Of a stretch of 64,000 bases of DNA, positions 42,867 to 52,200 are shown piece by piece. The translations under genes and the position numbers were made by a program. Positions within the stretch are counted from its first letter, which is position 1. Each line of letters starts with the position of its first letter. This DNA comes from Bacillota bacterium (GTDB taxonomy: Bacteria > Bacillota > Clostridia > Acetivibrionales > JANLFN01): NCBI GenBank assembly GCA_023421675.1, contig JAEZTC010000002.1:186001-250000 (forward strand). Direction: 5' to 3'. The notes under the pieces are model-generated. The model was not told the origin of the DNA, did not search any database, and was given only the letters and a program-made list of their open reading frames with translations.

Positions 42867-44159
42867 ATGAATATCAGATCACAAAGTTTTTTGAAAGAAC
42901 AGTTTTCTATATCTGAAAGTGTTATTAAAATTGCCAATACGGTCGAAAAAGAAATTAAGGAAGCTTTTGACGATATAGATTCAGTTACCGAATATAATCA
43001 ACTTAAGGTTATTAAGGCAATGCAGAATAACAATTTAAGTGATTCACATTTTGCAGGAACAACAGGCTATGGCTATGACGACAGGGGAAGAGATGTGCTT
43101 GATGCGGTATATGCGGATGTTTTTAAATCGGAAGATGCACTTGTACGACATCAGATAGTTTCAGGTACGCATGCTCTTGCAATAGGCCTTTTTGGTAATC
43201 TTAGGCCTGGTGACGAACTGTTGTCAATAACTGGCAAACCTTATGATACCCTTGAAGAGGTAATTGGTTTAAGAGGTGAAGGGGGCGGCTCACTAAAGGA
43301 GTTTGGAGTTACTTACAAACAGCTGGACCTGACACCGAATTTTACAATAGATTACAATAAGCTAAATGATTCAATAGACAGTAAAACAAAAATGGTTTTG
43401 ATTCAACGTTCGAGAGGCTATGAATGGAGACCATCTATAAAGGTTGCAGATATTGAAAAAGCAATAGGTATAATTAAAAACATTAAAAATGATGTAATTG
43501 TAATGGTTGACAACTGTTATGGTGAGTTTGTCGAAGAGAGAGAACCTACAGAAGCAGGTGCAGACCTTATTGCAGGTTCGCTTATTAAAAATCCTGGAGG
43601 GGGACTTGCACCTACCGGTGGATATCTAGCAGGAAAGAAGGAATATGTCGGCAGAGCAGCTGAAAGAATGACAACTCCGGGCTTGGGAAAAAAGGTAGGT
43701 TCATCACTAGGGAACAACAGGCTTATGTTCCAGGGACTTTTCATGGCACCGCATGTTGTTGGAGAAAGCCTTAAAGGCGCTGTTTTCTGTGCATCCTTAA
43801 TGCAAAAGCTTGGTTTTGAAACCTCCCCTCATACAGAAGAGAAGAGAAGCGATATAATTCAGGCAGTTAAATTTGGAAACCCGGACAGCCTTATAGCTTT
43901 TTGCCAGGGAATCCAGAAGGGTTCACCGGTGGATGCTTACGTGACACCCGAGCCATGGGACATGCCGGGCTATGACAGCCCTGTAATAATGGCCGCAGGA
44001 GCTTTTATACAGGGTTCTTCAATTGAACTCAGTGCCGATGCTCCAATAAAGCCTCCTTATATAGCGTATATGCAGGGCGGATTGGTTTATGAGCATGTTA
44101 AGCTTGGGGTTATAATATCAATTCAAAATATGATAGACAGAAATATAATTAAGCTTTAA
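42867..44159 (+). CDS. Methionine gamma-lyase family protein (YnbB-like, 'aluminium resistance' family)
   Basis: A 430-residue fold-type I PLP enzyme. The PLP lysine is Lys241 in AGSLIKNPGGGLAPTGGY. HFAGTTGYGYDDRGRD, VRHQIVSGTHALAIGLFG and MVDNCYGEFVEE are typical of the Met_gamma_lyase family that includes B. subtilis YnbB and proteins once called aluminium resistance proteins. The true substrate is not established; a C-S lyase activity is likely. AGGAGC precedes ATG 42867. No pathway partner is adjacent. Confidence 0.85.
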   Translation: MNIRSQSFLKEQFSISESVIKIANTVEKEIKEAFDDIDSVTEYNQLKVIKAMQNNNLSDSHFAGTTGYGYDDRGRDVLDAVYADVFKSEDALVRHQIVSGTHALAIGLFGNLRPGDELLSITGKPYDTLEEVIGLRGEGGGSLKEFGVTYKQLDLTPNFTIDYNKLNDSIDSKTKMVLIQRSRGYEWRPSIKVADIEKAIGIIKNIKNDVIVMVDNCYGEFVEEREPTEAGADLIAGSLIKNPGGGLAPTGGYLAGKKEYVGRAAERMTTPGLGKKVGSSLGNNRLMFQGLFMAPHVVGESLKGAVFCASLMQKLGFETSPHTEEKRSDIIQAVKFGNPDSLIAFCQGIQKGSPVDAYVTPEPWDMPGYDSPVIMAAGAFIQGSSIELSADAPIKPPYIAYMQGGLVYEHVKLGVIISIQNMIDRNIIKL

Positions 44160-44461
44160 GTTATATCACATAAAAAGATAAAGCATTAATAATTAATTAC
44201 GGTGGTTAGCTTGAATGACTTTAGTCTGGAAAGCTAATGCACATTCTACCTGCTTTATAAGCAGGTAGGTGCAATAAGATAAATTTAACCCCACAAAAAA
44301 GTGTTTCAACACTTTTTGTGTGCAATAGATAACGCAAAATAAACAAATTAATGAATAATTAATTTTTGCGTTATGTTTCATTAATGTAATGTTTGCAAAA
44401 TTATTTTGCAAATATATTGATGAGACAATTCATTCGGCACATCGGGGATATGGTGGTTACA
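44160..44461. other. 302-base gap rich in hairpins, no gene
   Basis: In order: TTAGCTT..AAGCTAA with inner GAC-TTTA-GTC (44206-44236); TGCAC..GTGCA enclosing ACCTGCTT-TAT-AAGCAGGT (44238-44273); AAAAAGTGT-TTC-AACACTTTTT (about 44296-44318, terminator-like on both strands); a long AT palindrome from ATAACGCAAAA to TTTTGCGTTAT (about 44329-44374); and TTTGCAAAAT..TTGCAAA (about 44392-44412). The first two could be part of a leader or a small RNA; the third probably ends the PLP lyase-family transcript. Confidence 0.55.
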
Positions 44462-45784
44462 ATGGATAAAAAGGGCAAAGGTCTTGAGGTTGTGAGGCCG
44501 GAAACTACACAAAATGTAGTCCAGAGAATCAAAAAAAGAAAAAGTGCAAGGTTTAAGCTGATAGCTTTTATAGCAGCTGTACTTGTTATTGTCTATGTAC
44601 CCTCACTATTTAAATGGGTTGGGGGTAACACCGTAAACACAGAACTTATGCGGCTAGGGACTATTGAAGACAGTATAAGTTCGGATGGTGTGATAATAAG
44701 GAACGAAGAGGTGCTTGTATCTCCTTTTGACGGTAAATGTATAAAGGAAGCCGAGGAAGGCGAAAAGATACCTTCAAACTACAGAGTAGCTACCATATTG
44801 AACAGCTCGTCGGAACAGATACTTGAGGATATTAAAAAGGCTGATTTGAGAATAACACAAGCTTTGAAGGAAAAAGCAAAAAACAAGGAAATATTTTCGG
44901 AAGATATCAAAAAGCTTGATAATAACATTGAAAAATATTTATCTGATATCAGAGTTGCAGCTAACACAAACAATTTTAGGAGTTTAAGAGAAAGCCAGAA
45001 TGAGATAAACAGCCTCATACAGAAGAAATCAGCGATACTTGGCAATACAGGTACTGCTGATGCCTTTATGAATTCGCTTTATAATGAAAAGAAAACCCTG
45101 CAGGACCAGCTAAAGCAGAATACAAAGGACATTGTTTCAAAAACCTCAGGAATTTTGTCCTATATGACAGACGGCAACGAGGCATTGCTTAATCCCGGAC
45201 TTATAACGAAGCTAACTGTTAAAGACCTGGAAAGCATTAAAACCGAAAAAATGCAGGAAAAACCTAATATTGTTGTAAAGTCAGGAAAAACCTTTGCAAA
45301 AGTAATTAAGGATTTTGATTATTATTTGGTATTCGCTGTTAACAGCAATGATGCTTCAAAATTTAAAGTGGGGAGTTCTATAAAGGTTCGCATAAACGAT
45401 GTTCTCAAGGTTGTTGATGCATCAATTCAGTATAAATCAGAAGATATGGACGGAAAAAGTATCTTATCCTTGAAGGCTGATAAATATGGCTATGAAATAT
45501 CAAACCTTAGAAAAATAAATGCCGATCTGATATTAAAATCCTATGATGGCCTTAAGGTTACGGTATCAAGTCTAAAAAATGTGGATAAAACAAATAAAAC
45601 AGCAGATATTGTTATAGTGAATTCAAACTATGCAAGTACAAGAAAGATAAAGCTGGTTGGTATGAATAAGGAATATGCAATAATAGACAGCCTTGACGAG
45701 AAGAAAAAAACTGGTGTTGCAGTATATGATACGTATATAACCAATCCTGTTAATATTAAAGAAGGGCAGTTGATTGATAAATGA
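44462..45784 (+). CDS. HlyD-like membrane-anchored adaptor protein
   Basis: A 440-residue protein with a basic N-terminus, a membrane helix (about 32-52), a biotinyl-lipoyl-like segment (IEDSISSDGVIIRNEEVLVSPFDG), a helical hairpin (about 120-220) and a C-terminal beta-barrel-like region. This is the layout of HlyD/membrane-fusion adaptor proteins. No ABC or RND pump is nearby. It overlaps yggS by 4 bases and sits at the head of a division cluster, a linkage common in Clostridia, suggesting a cell-envelope role rather than export (inference). ATG 44462 is favoured; an in-frame ATG at 44450 is possible. Confidence 0.7.
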   Translation: MDKKGKGLEVVRPETTQNVVQRIKKRKSARFKLIAFIAAVLVIVYVPSLFKWVGGNTVNTELMRLGTIEDSISSDGVIIRNEEVLVSPFDGKCIKEAEEGEKIPSNYRVATILNSSSEQILEDIKKADLRITQALKEKAKNKEIFSEDIKKLDNNIEKYLSDIRVAANTNNFRSLRESQNEINSLIQKKSAILGNTGTADAFMNSLYNEKKTLQDQLKQNTKDIVSKTSGILSYMTDGNEALLNPGLITKLTVKDLESIKTEKMQEKPNIVVKSGKTFAKVIKDFDYYLVFAVNSNDASKFKVGSSIKVRINDVLKVVDASIQYKSEDMDGKSILSLKADKYGYEISNLRKINADLILKSYDGLKVTVSSLKNVDKTNKTADIVIVNSNYASTRKIKLVGMNKEYAIIDSLDEKKKTGVAVYDTYITNPVNIKEGQLIDK

Positions 45785-46494
45785 TAGAAGAATACAGCAC
45801 TGAAAAAAATATTCAGGAAGTTCTTGAAAACATAAAAAGAGCTGCTTTAAAATCAGGCAGAAACCCTGATGATATAAAGCTTATAGCAGTTACAAAGAAT
45901 TTTGATGAAAGCAGGATAATTGAGGCAATAGATGCAGGAATTAAAGATTTAGGTGAAAATAGGGTTCAGGAATTGTTAGGAAAGTACGATAATATTGATA
46001 AGGAGTGTAATTGGCATCTTATTGGCCACTTACAGACTAATAAAGTCAAATACATAATAGACAAGGTAGCAATGATTCATTCTCTGGATAGCATGGAGCT
46101 TGCGGAGGAAATCCAGAAAAGGGCTCAAAAAGCGGGTAGGGCTATGGATGTTCTTGTACAGGTAAATGTGGCTCAGGAAGAATCAAAGTTTGGAATCTCT
46201 ATTAATGATACTGAAGCTTTTATAAGAAAGCTTACTGTTTTACCTAATATCAAGGTAAAGGGACTTATGACAATTGCCCCATATTGTGATAATCCTGAAG
46301 AGATAAGATATGTCTTTCGTGACCTTTATAAAAAATTTATTGACATAAAGAAGGAAAATATTGATAATATAAATATGGCTTTTCTTTCCATGGGCATGAG
46401 CAACGACTACGAAACAGCCATAGAGGAAGGTGCGAATATAGTTAGGGTTGGAACTGCAATATTCGGGAAACGCGTGTATTTGCAGGAAAAGTAA
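45781..46494 (+). CDS. yggS: YggS-family PLP homeostasis protein
   Basis: A 237-residue single-domain PLP-binding TIM-barrel protein (PLPBP/PROSC family) that controls pyridoxal-phosphate balance; no catalytic activity is established. PLP lysine is Lys39 in LIAVTKNF; GENRVQELLGKYD, WHLIGHLQTNKVKYI and LSMGMSNDYETAIEEGANIVRVGTAIFG are the family motifs. The start overlaps the end of the HlyD-like gene, indicating coupling. Location beside sepF is conserved in Gram-positives (ylmE). Confidence 0.95.
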   Translation: MIEEYSTEKNIQEVLENIKRAALKSGRNPDDIKLIAVTKNFDESRIIEAIDAGIKDLGENRVQELLGKYDNIDKECNWHLIGHLQTNKVKYIIDKVAMIHSLDSMELAEEIQKRAQKAGRAMDVLVQVNVAQEESKFGISINDTEAFIRKLTVLPNIKVKGLMTIAPYCDNPEEIRYVFRDLYKKFIDIKKENIDNINMAFLSMGMSNDYETAIEEGANIVRVGTAIFGKRVYLQEK

Positions 46495-46559
46495 TTATGT
46501 AAATTGAATTTAAATTAAATTCACATATTTAAACTAATGATGAGCGGAGGTAATTTACA

Positions 46560-47024
46560 ATGGCTAAAATCTTCAACAAAATGCTTAATTTTGTAGGCTG
46601 GGATGCCGAAGAAGAGGAAGAAGAGGAAGAATTACTCGATCGTGATGACGAGAGAGAAGAGGAACAAAAACCTCAATTTATGCAGACACCTTTAAGAAAG
46701 CAGCAACAGCAAAACAAGGTGGTCAATATTCATTCACAGGCACAGATAAAAATGGTCATCATGCAGCCAGAAAACATGGATGATGCACAGGATATCTGCG
46801 ATCATCTAAAGGTTAAAAAGCCAGTAATAATCAATCTTGAAGAACTTGATAAGGATATTGCACAGAGAATAATTGATTTTCTCAGCGGCTCCATTTATGC
46901 GCTTGAAGGAAACATTCAAAAGGTTTCTGCAGGTATTTTCCTTATTGCTCCGAATAATGTTGACATTATGGGGGATTTTAAAGAGGAACTGCGTAATAAG
47001 GGAGTTTTCCCCTGGGCAAAATAA
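46560..47024 (+). CDS. sepF: Cell division protein SepF
   Basis: A 154-residue protein that bundles FtsZ filaments and anchors the Z-ring. The N-terminal amphipathic helix (FNKMLNFVGWDAE) would bind the membrane; an acidic Glu-rich linker follows (about 16-40), then the globular SepF domain (about 60-150; QAQIKMVIMQPENMDDAQDI, VIINLEELDKDIAQRIIDFLSG). GGAGG precedes ATG 46560. It is followed by yggT after 12 bases as in the ylm cluster. Confidence 0.96.
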   Translation: MAKIFNKMLNFVGWDAEEEEEEEELLDRDDEREEEQKPQFMQTPLRKQQQQNKVVNIHSQAQIKMVIMQPENMDDAQDICDHLKVKKPVIINLEELDKDIAQRIIDFLSGSIYALEGNIQKVSAGIFLIAPNNVDIMGDFKEELRNKGVFPWAK

Positions 47025-47036
47025 TGGAGGAAGTAA

Positions 47037-47321
47037 ATGTACATATTGTATAATGCAATTATAAAGCTGATTGAGATTATTGAACTGCTTATTTTAGCGC
47101 GTGTTTTTTTATCATGGGTTCCCAACATGCGCGATAATCAAATAGTCAGGTTTATATATCAGATAACAGAGCCGATGCTTTCACCGGTGAGATCAATGAT
47201 AGAAAGATCTTCATTCGGACGGAACATGATGATTGATTTTTCACCAATTATAGTATTTTTGATTTTAGGAATTCTTAAGCGTATTCTGGCACGTATTTTT
47301 CTTGTTGGAGTTTGGTTTTAG
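47037..47321 (+). CDS. yggT: YggT-family membrane protein
   Basis: A 94-residue protein with two membrane helices (about 5-24 and 65-85) flanking RVFLSWVPNM and ITEPMLSPVRSMI, the YggT signature. It is YlmG in B. subtilis, with a suggested but unproven role in division or envelope organisation. It has a good GGAGG site, and the next gene starts 6 bases on. Confidence 0.93.
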   Translation: MYILYNAIIKLIEIIELLILARVFLSWVPNMRDNQIVRFIYQITEPMLSPVRSMIERSSFGRNMMIDFSPIIVFLILGILKRILARIFLVGVWF

Positions 47322-47327
47322 TAAATT

Positions 47328-48110
47328 ATGATAGATAAAAAAGAAATATTAAAAAAAATTACAAATTCAGAAAATAAAATTTTTATATCAAAGGTCCTTG
47401 ATAGGGCTGAAAAGGCTTTAGACGCAGGAATTACTGTTTATACAGAATTCCTCGATCCTTATCAGCAAAAAAGCATTGAAAGTATACTGTCAAATGAAAA
47501 TGAGCTTAGATTGTCCTTTTTTAGCGGTTATGCAGGCGGAGAAAGGGCAATAGCTGTTTTAGGGCCTGAAGGTATTAATGATGATTACAAACCCCCGTTA
47601 AATCTGCTTAAAATTTCTTTGAAAAACAGAAGCAGCCTTACGCACAGGGACTTTTTGGGTTCTCTTATGGGTCTTGGTATAAAACGGGAAAAAATAGGGG
47701 ATATAATTGTAAAGGAAGATATGTGTAGTGTAATAGTAATGGAAGACATTGCTGAATACATAAGCATAAATCTTTCAAAGGTTGGTAATACCGAAGTTCA
47801 CATTGAGATAAAGCCGCTTGAAAACCTTACTGTGCCTGAGCCCAAGGTAAAGGAAATAAAGACCACAATTGCATCCTTAAGACTGGACAGCGTCGCAAGT
47901 GCAGGCTATGGAATGTCACGAAGCAAGATGGTGGAATTTATAAAAGCCGAGAAGGTCAGTTTGAATTGGGAAGTAACCAATAATGCCTCCAAGCAGGTAA
48001 AAGAAGGAGATACCATTTCCATAAGAGGAAAGGGGCGTGTCCTTGTAAAAGAGGTAGGAGGAACAACCAAAAAAGGACGAACAGGCGTTATGCTGGAAAA
48101 ATATATCTAG
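47328..48110 (+). CDS. ylmH: YlmH-family S4-domain RNA-binding protein
   Basis: A 260-residue protein with an N-terminal YlmH domain (about 1-75; FLDPYQQKSIESIL, FFSGYAGGERAIAVLGP), a middle segment (DFLGSLMGLGIKREKIGDII), and a C-terminal S4 domain (about 183-245; LRLDSVASAGYGMSRSKMVEFI). YlmH acts in ribosome-associated quality control in B. subtilis, binding stalled large subunits. It is placed between yggT and divIVA as expected. Confidence 0.94.
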   Translation: MIDKKEILKKITNSENKIFISKVLDRAEKALDAGITVYTEFLDPYQQKSIESILSNENELRLSFFSGYAGGERAIAVLGPEGINDDYKPPLNLLKISLKNRSSLTHRDFLGSLMGLGIKREKIGDIIVKEDMCSVIVMEDIAEYISINLSKVGNTEVHIEIKPLENLTVPEPKVKEIKTTIASLRLDSVASAGYGMSRSKMVEFIKAEKVSLNWEVTNNASKQVKEGDTISIRGKGRVLVKEVGGTTKKGRTGVMLEKYI

Positions 48111-48156
48111 AAAATTGCATCATATTCAAAATACTTATGAAGAAGGAGTGGAAACA

Positions 48157-48612
48157 ATGAATTATACTCCAAATGAGCTTCAGAATTTGGTTTTTAAAAA
48201 GGCAGTAAGAGGTTATAGCGAAGATCAGGTAAACGATGTACTTGATAAGATTATTGAGGACTACAGTGCGTACATACGTGAAAATATTGAGCTTAAAGAC
48301 AGACTGGCGGTTTTGAATGAAGGAATACAGCATTACAAGACAATTGAGGAATCCCTTCAGAATACCCTGGTAGTTGCTCAGCAGACTGGCGAGGACATCA
48401 AAAAGAATGCTTTTGAAAAGGCTGATAACATTATTAAGGATGCTGAAGTTAGAGCTCAGAAGATTTTAAACGATGCAAATCAGGAAGTAATAAAGATAAG
48501 ATATGAATATGATGAAACAAGAAAGAAGCTTCATGTGTTCAAATCGAAAGCAGAAACCTTACTTATGTCACAGCTTGAGGTTTTAAAGCAGATGTTTAGC
48601 GAGGAAACTTGA
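48157..48612 (+). CDS. divIVA: DivIVA-domain protein
   Basis: A 151-residue coiled-coil protein. The N-terminal lipid-binding region has YTPNELQNLVFKKAVRGYSEDQVNDVLDKI, the DivIVA signature. Two coiled-coil segments follow (about 30-60 and 70-140). DivIVA proteins mark curved membrane at septa and poles. At 151 residues it is close to the B. subtilis protein (164). ATG 48157 has AAGGAG 8 bases upstream. The ileS promoter overlaps its stop codon. Confidence 0.93.
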   Translation: MNYTPNELQNLVFKKAVRGYSEDQVNDVLDKIIEDYSAYIRENIELKDRLAVLNEGIQHYKTIEESLQNTLVVAQQTGEDIKKNAFEKADNIIKDAEVRAQKILNDANQEVIKIRYEYDETRKKLHVFKSKAETLLMSQLEVLKQMFSEET

Positions 48613-48638
48613 CATTCAAGTTTTTGATATTGTATAAT
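48609..48638 (+). promoter_or_regulatory. Promoter of the ileS T-box leader
   Basis: TTGACA at 48609-48614, overlapping the divIVA stop, and TATAAT at 48633-48638 with an 18-base spacer. Both boxes are perfect consensus, the best promoter match in the window. Confidence 0.8.
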
Positions 48639-48644
48639 TCTTTT

Positions 48645-48945
48645 AATTAAATATTATAAAGACTGTGACTGGAAAGAGTAAAGGACAAGAAGCCTCCAAG
48701 AGAGCAGGTGACGGTGGAATACCTGCAGGATATTATCTTTGAAAATCATCCAGGAGTTGCAACCTGAAATGTGCAAAAGAGTAAGGAATGCCGGCATCAA
48801 CCGTTAACAATGAAAAAGGAGTACATTACCTTGTTTTGTAATGTTCCTTATAAAGTGATTATTTTTAATAATAATTTGGGTGGTACCGCGTGAGTATAAT
48901 TGACCCTCTCGTCCCGTAAGTGGATTGAGAGGGTTTTTAATTTTG
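48645..48945 (+). promoter_or_regulatory. T-box riboswitch controlling ileS
   Basis: A tRNA-sensing leader that lets transcription continue when uncharged isoleucine tRNA binds. The Stem I distal segments AAGAGAGCAGG and GGTGGAATACC, the T-box GGGTGGTACCGCG (48878-48890) and the terminator CCCTCTC..GAGAGGGTTTTT (about 48904-48937) are all visible. A possible AUC specifier is at 48745-48747 in GAAAATCATC; this is a guess because the loop could not be drawn with certainty. Ile specificity follows from the ileS gene downstream. Confidence 0.92.
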
Positions 48946-48966
48946 TTATATTTTATTAATAGTTAA

Positions 48967-49169
48967 GACAGTTTATTTTTATTTCAAGAACGGATGTTAC
49001 AGGCTTTAGACACTGTAAATTCAGCTCAGGCAAATTCAAACTTGTCAAATGATTATGAATTGATTGATATGTAATCATTTGCCTCAGACAGTGAATTTGC
49101 TGATCTTTGCTCGGATTAACAGGTTCTACAAGCCCTCCACATATGTTCTTTTAATAAAAACAAACTGTC
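48967..49169 (-). repeat. Long-hairpin element, copy 2 (203 nt), inside the ileS leader
   Basis: On the minus strand it carries the same blocks as copy 1 (23013-23273): AGAACATATGTG, AGCAAATTCACTGT, GAATTTGCC and GAGCTGAATTTACAG, with terminal repeats GACAGTTTGTTTTTAT / ATAAAAATAAACTGTC. The apical region differs and is about 60 nt shorter. It sits between the T-box terminator and the ileS start, so every full-length ileS mRNA carries its complement. Confidence 0.75.
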
Positions 49170-49247
49170 ATAAAAACGAAAATGATTTAAAAGAATAGTT
49201 TATTAAAATTTCAATTATCATAAATCTAGGAACGGAGGAAAGAAGTC

Positions 49248-52200
49248 ATGTACAAAAAGGTTTCTACAAACCTGAACTTTAAGGAAAGAGAGCTTGAAGT
49301 CCTTAAGTATTGGAAAGATAACGATATATTTGAAAAGAGTATAAAGAACAGAGAAGGCGGACCAACCTTCACATTTTATGATGGACCGCCAACAGCGAAC
49401 GGAAGGCCTCATATCGGGCATATCCTTACCCGCGTTATAAAGGATATAATCCCAAGATACAAGACCATGAAGGGTTACAAGGTTCTGAGGAAGGCCGGTT
49501 GGGATACTCATGGACTTCCTGTTGAGCTTGAAGTTGAAAAGCTGCTTGGAATAGACGGTAAGCCCCAGATTGAAAAGTACGGAGTTGAGCCGTTCATTCA
49601 GAAATGTAAGCAAAGCGTATGGACCTACAAGCAGGAATGGGAAAAGATGAGCGATAGGGTTGGATACTGGGCTGACATGGAAAACCCGTATATAACCTAT
49701 GACAACAATTATATTGAATCGGTATGGTGGTCACTCAAGCAAATATGGGACAAAGACCTGCTTTATAAGGGTCATAAGATAGTTCCATACTGCCCAAGAT
49801 GCGGAACAGCTCTTTCAAGCCATGAGGTTGCTCAGGGCTACAAGGATGTTAAGGAGCCTTCAATATACGTTAAGTTCCAGGTGAAAGACCAGCCGGGAGT
49901 TTATCTGCTTGCATGGACAACCACACCATGGACATTGCCTTCAAACGTTGCACTTGCTGTAAATCCTGATGAAACCTATGTAAAGGTAAAATGTCAGGAT
50001 GAAGTATATATACTTGCTGAGGCACTTGCAGCACCGGTTCTTGAAAAGGAATTTGAAGTACTTGAAAAATGTAAAGGTAAAGATTTAATCGGTATAGACT
50101 ATGAACCGCTCTTTGACTTTGTAACTCCAAAGAAACGTGCATATTATGTTGTCGCTGCTGATTACGTTACACTTACTGATGGTACTGGTATAGTTCACAC
50201 TGCTCCTGCTTTCGGTGAGGATGATGCAAGGACAGGAAGAAACAATGACCTGCCATTTGTTCAGCTTGTTAGCGAACAGGGTACATTTGTTGACAGTGTT
50301 ACTCCTTGGAAGGGTGTATTCGTAAAGGATGCAGACAAGGATATTATCAAGCACCTGAAGGAAAGAAACCTGTTATTCAAGGTTCTTGATTACGAGCATT
50401 CATACCCGTTCTGCTGGAGATGCGACACACCTCTGCTTTACTATGCTCGTGATACATGGTTTATAAAGACAACTGAAATCAGAGATAAACTTATTGCAAA
50501 CAACAAAAAAATAAACTGGTACCCTGAAAGCATTGGAGAAGGCCGTTTCGGAAACTTCCTTGAAAATAACGTTGACTGGGGCTTAAGCAGGGAAAGATAC
50601 TGGGGTACTCCGTTGCCAATCTGGGAATGTGAATGCGGACACAGACATGCAATAGGAAGCATTCAGGAACTCAGGGAAATGGGAGAGGATGTATCTGAAA
50701 ACATTGAACTCCACAAACCTTACATTGATAATGTATTCCTCAAATGTCCTAAGTGTCAGGGCAGGATGAAGAGAGTACAGGAGGTTATTGACTGCTGGTA
50801 TGATTCCGGTTCAATGCCTTTTGCACAGTGGCACTATCCTTTTGAAAACAAGGAAGTGTTCAATGACAATTATCCGGCTGACTTTATCAGTGAAGCCCTT
50901 GACCAGACAAGAGGCTGGTTCTACGTGTTGCATACAATTTCAACCTTGCTGTTCGACAAGCCGGCTTTCAAGAATGTTATAGTTCTGGGACTTGTACAGG
51001 ATAAAGACGGTCAGAAGATGAGCAAGCACAAGGGAAATGTTGTTGATCCTTGGACTGTTCTTGATAAACAGGGTGCAGATGCAGTGCGCTGGTACTTCTA
51101 TACAACAAGTGCACCATGGCTTCCAAGCCGTTTCTATGATGATGCGGTAAGCGAAGCACAGAGAAAGTTCATGGGAACACTTTGGAACACTTATGCATTC
51201 TATGTGCTTTATGCAAATATAGACCAGTTCAATCCGATGAATTACAAGCTTGAAGCTGATAAGCTGTCACCTTTGGATAAATGGATACTTTCAAAACTTA
51301 ACTCGCTTATTAAAATAGTTGATAAAGGTCTTGAAGGTTATAGGATTACTGAATCTGCAAGAGCAATACAGGACTTTGTTGATGATGTAAGCAACTGGTA
51401 TGTAAGAAGAAGCAGAGAGCGTTTCTGGACCAAGGGGATGGAGCAGGACAAGATAAATGCCTACATGACCTTATGGACAGTGCTTTCAACTGTTGCCAAG
51501 CTGTCAGCTCCGTTTATACCGTTTATGGCTGAAGAAATATACCAGAACCTTGTAAATAATGTTGATGCTAATGCACCAGCGAGTGTTCATCTGTGTGATT
51601 TCCCTGTAAGCGATGAAAAGCTTATAGACAAGGCATTGGAAGATAACATGGAGAATGTTCTCAAGCTGGTTGTTTTAGGCCGTGCTTGCAGAAATACAGC
51701 TAACATCAAGAACCGTCAGCCAATAGGAAACATGTATGTAAAGGCAGGTTTCACAATGCCTGAAATGTATGTTGACCTTGTTGCAGACGAACTCAATATA
51801 AAGAAAATAATCTTTACAGACGATGCAAAAGCATTTACAGAATACAAGTTCAAGCCACAGTTGCGTACTTTGGGACCAAAATACGGAAAGCTTGTTCCTC
51901 AGATAGGAAAAGTTCTTGCTGAAATTGATTCGGATGTTCTGCTGGTTCCTTTCGCAAAGGGAGAAACAGCAAAGCTTGAGGTTGAAGGAAATGCTGTAGA
52001 GCTTGCAGAAGCAGACGTATTGATGGAAGTTGTACAGAAGCAGGGTTTTGTATCTGAAACTGACAAGGATGTTACAGTTGTTCTGGATACAAACCTTTCA
52101 CCTGAGCTTATTGAAGAAGGCTATGTTCGCGAGATCATAAGCAAGATTCAGACAATGAGAAAAGAAGCCGGCTTCGAGGTTATGGACAATATCAAGGTAT

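Noticed and set aside
44193..44411. Minus-strand open frame of 72 codons
   Set aside because: It crosses several palindromes, has no ribosome-binding site, and its start coincides with a palindrome shared with the frame on the other strand.
44393..44461. Longer N-terminus for the HlyD-like protein
   Set aside because: The extra 23 residues come from palindromic DNA (TTTGCAAAAT..), and no ribosome-binding site precedes ATG 44393.
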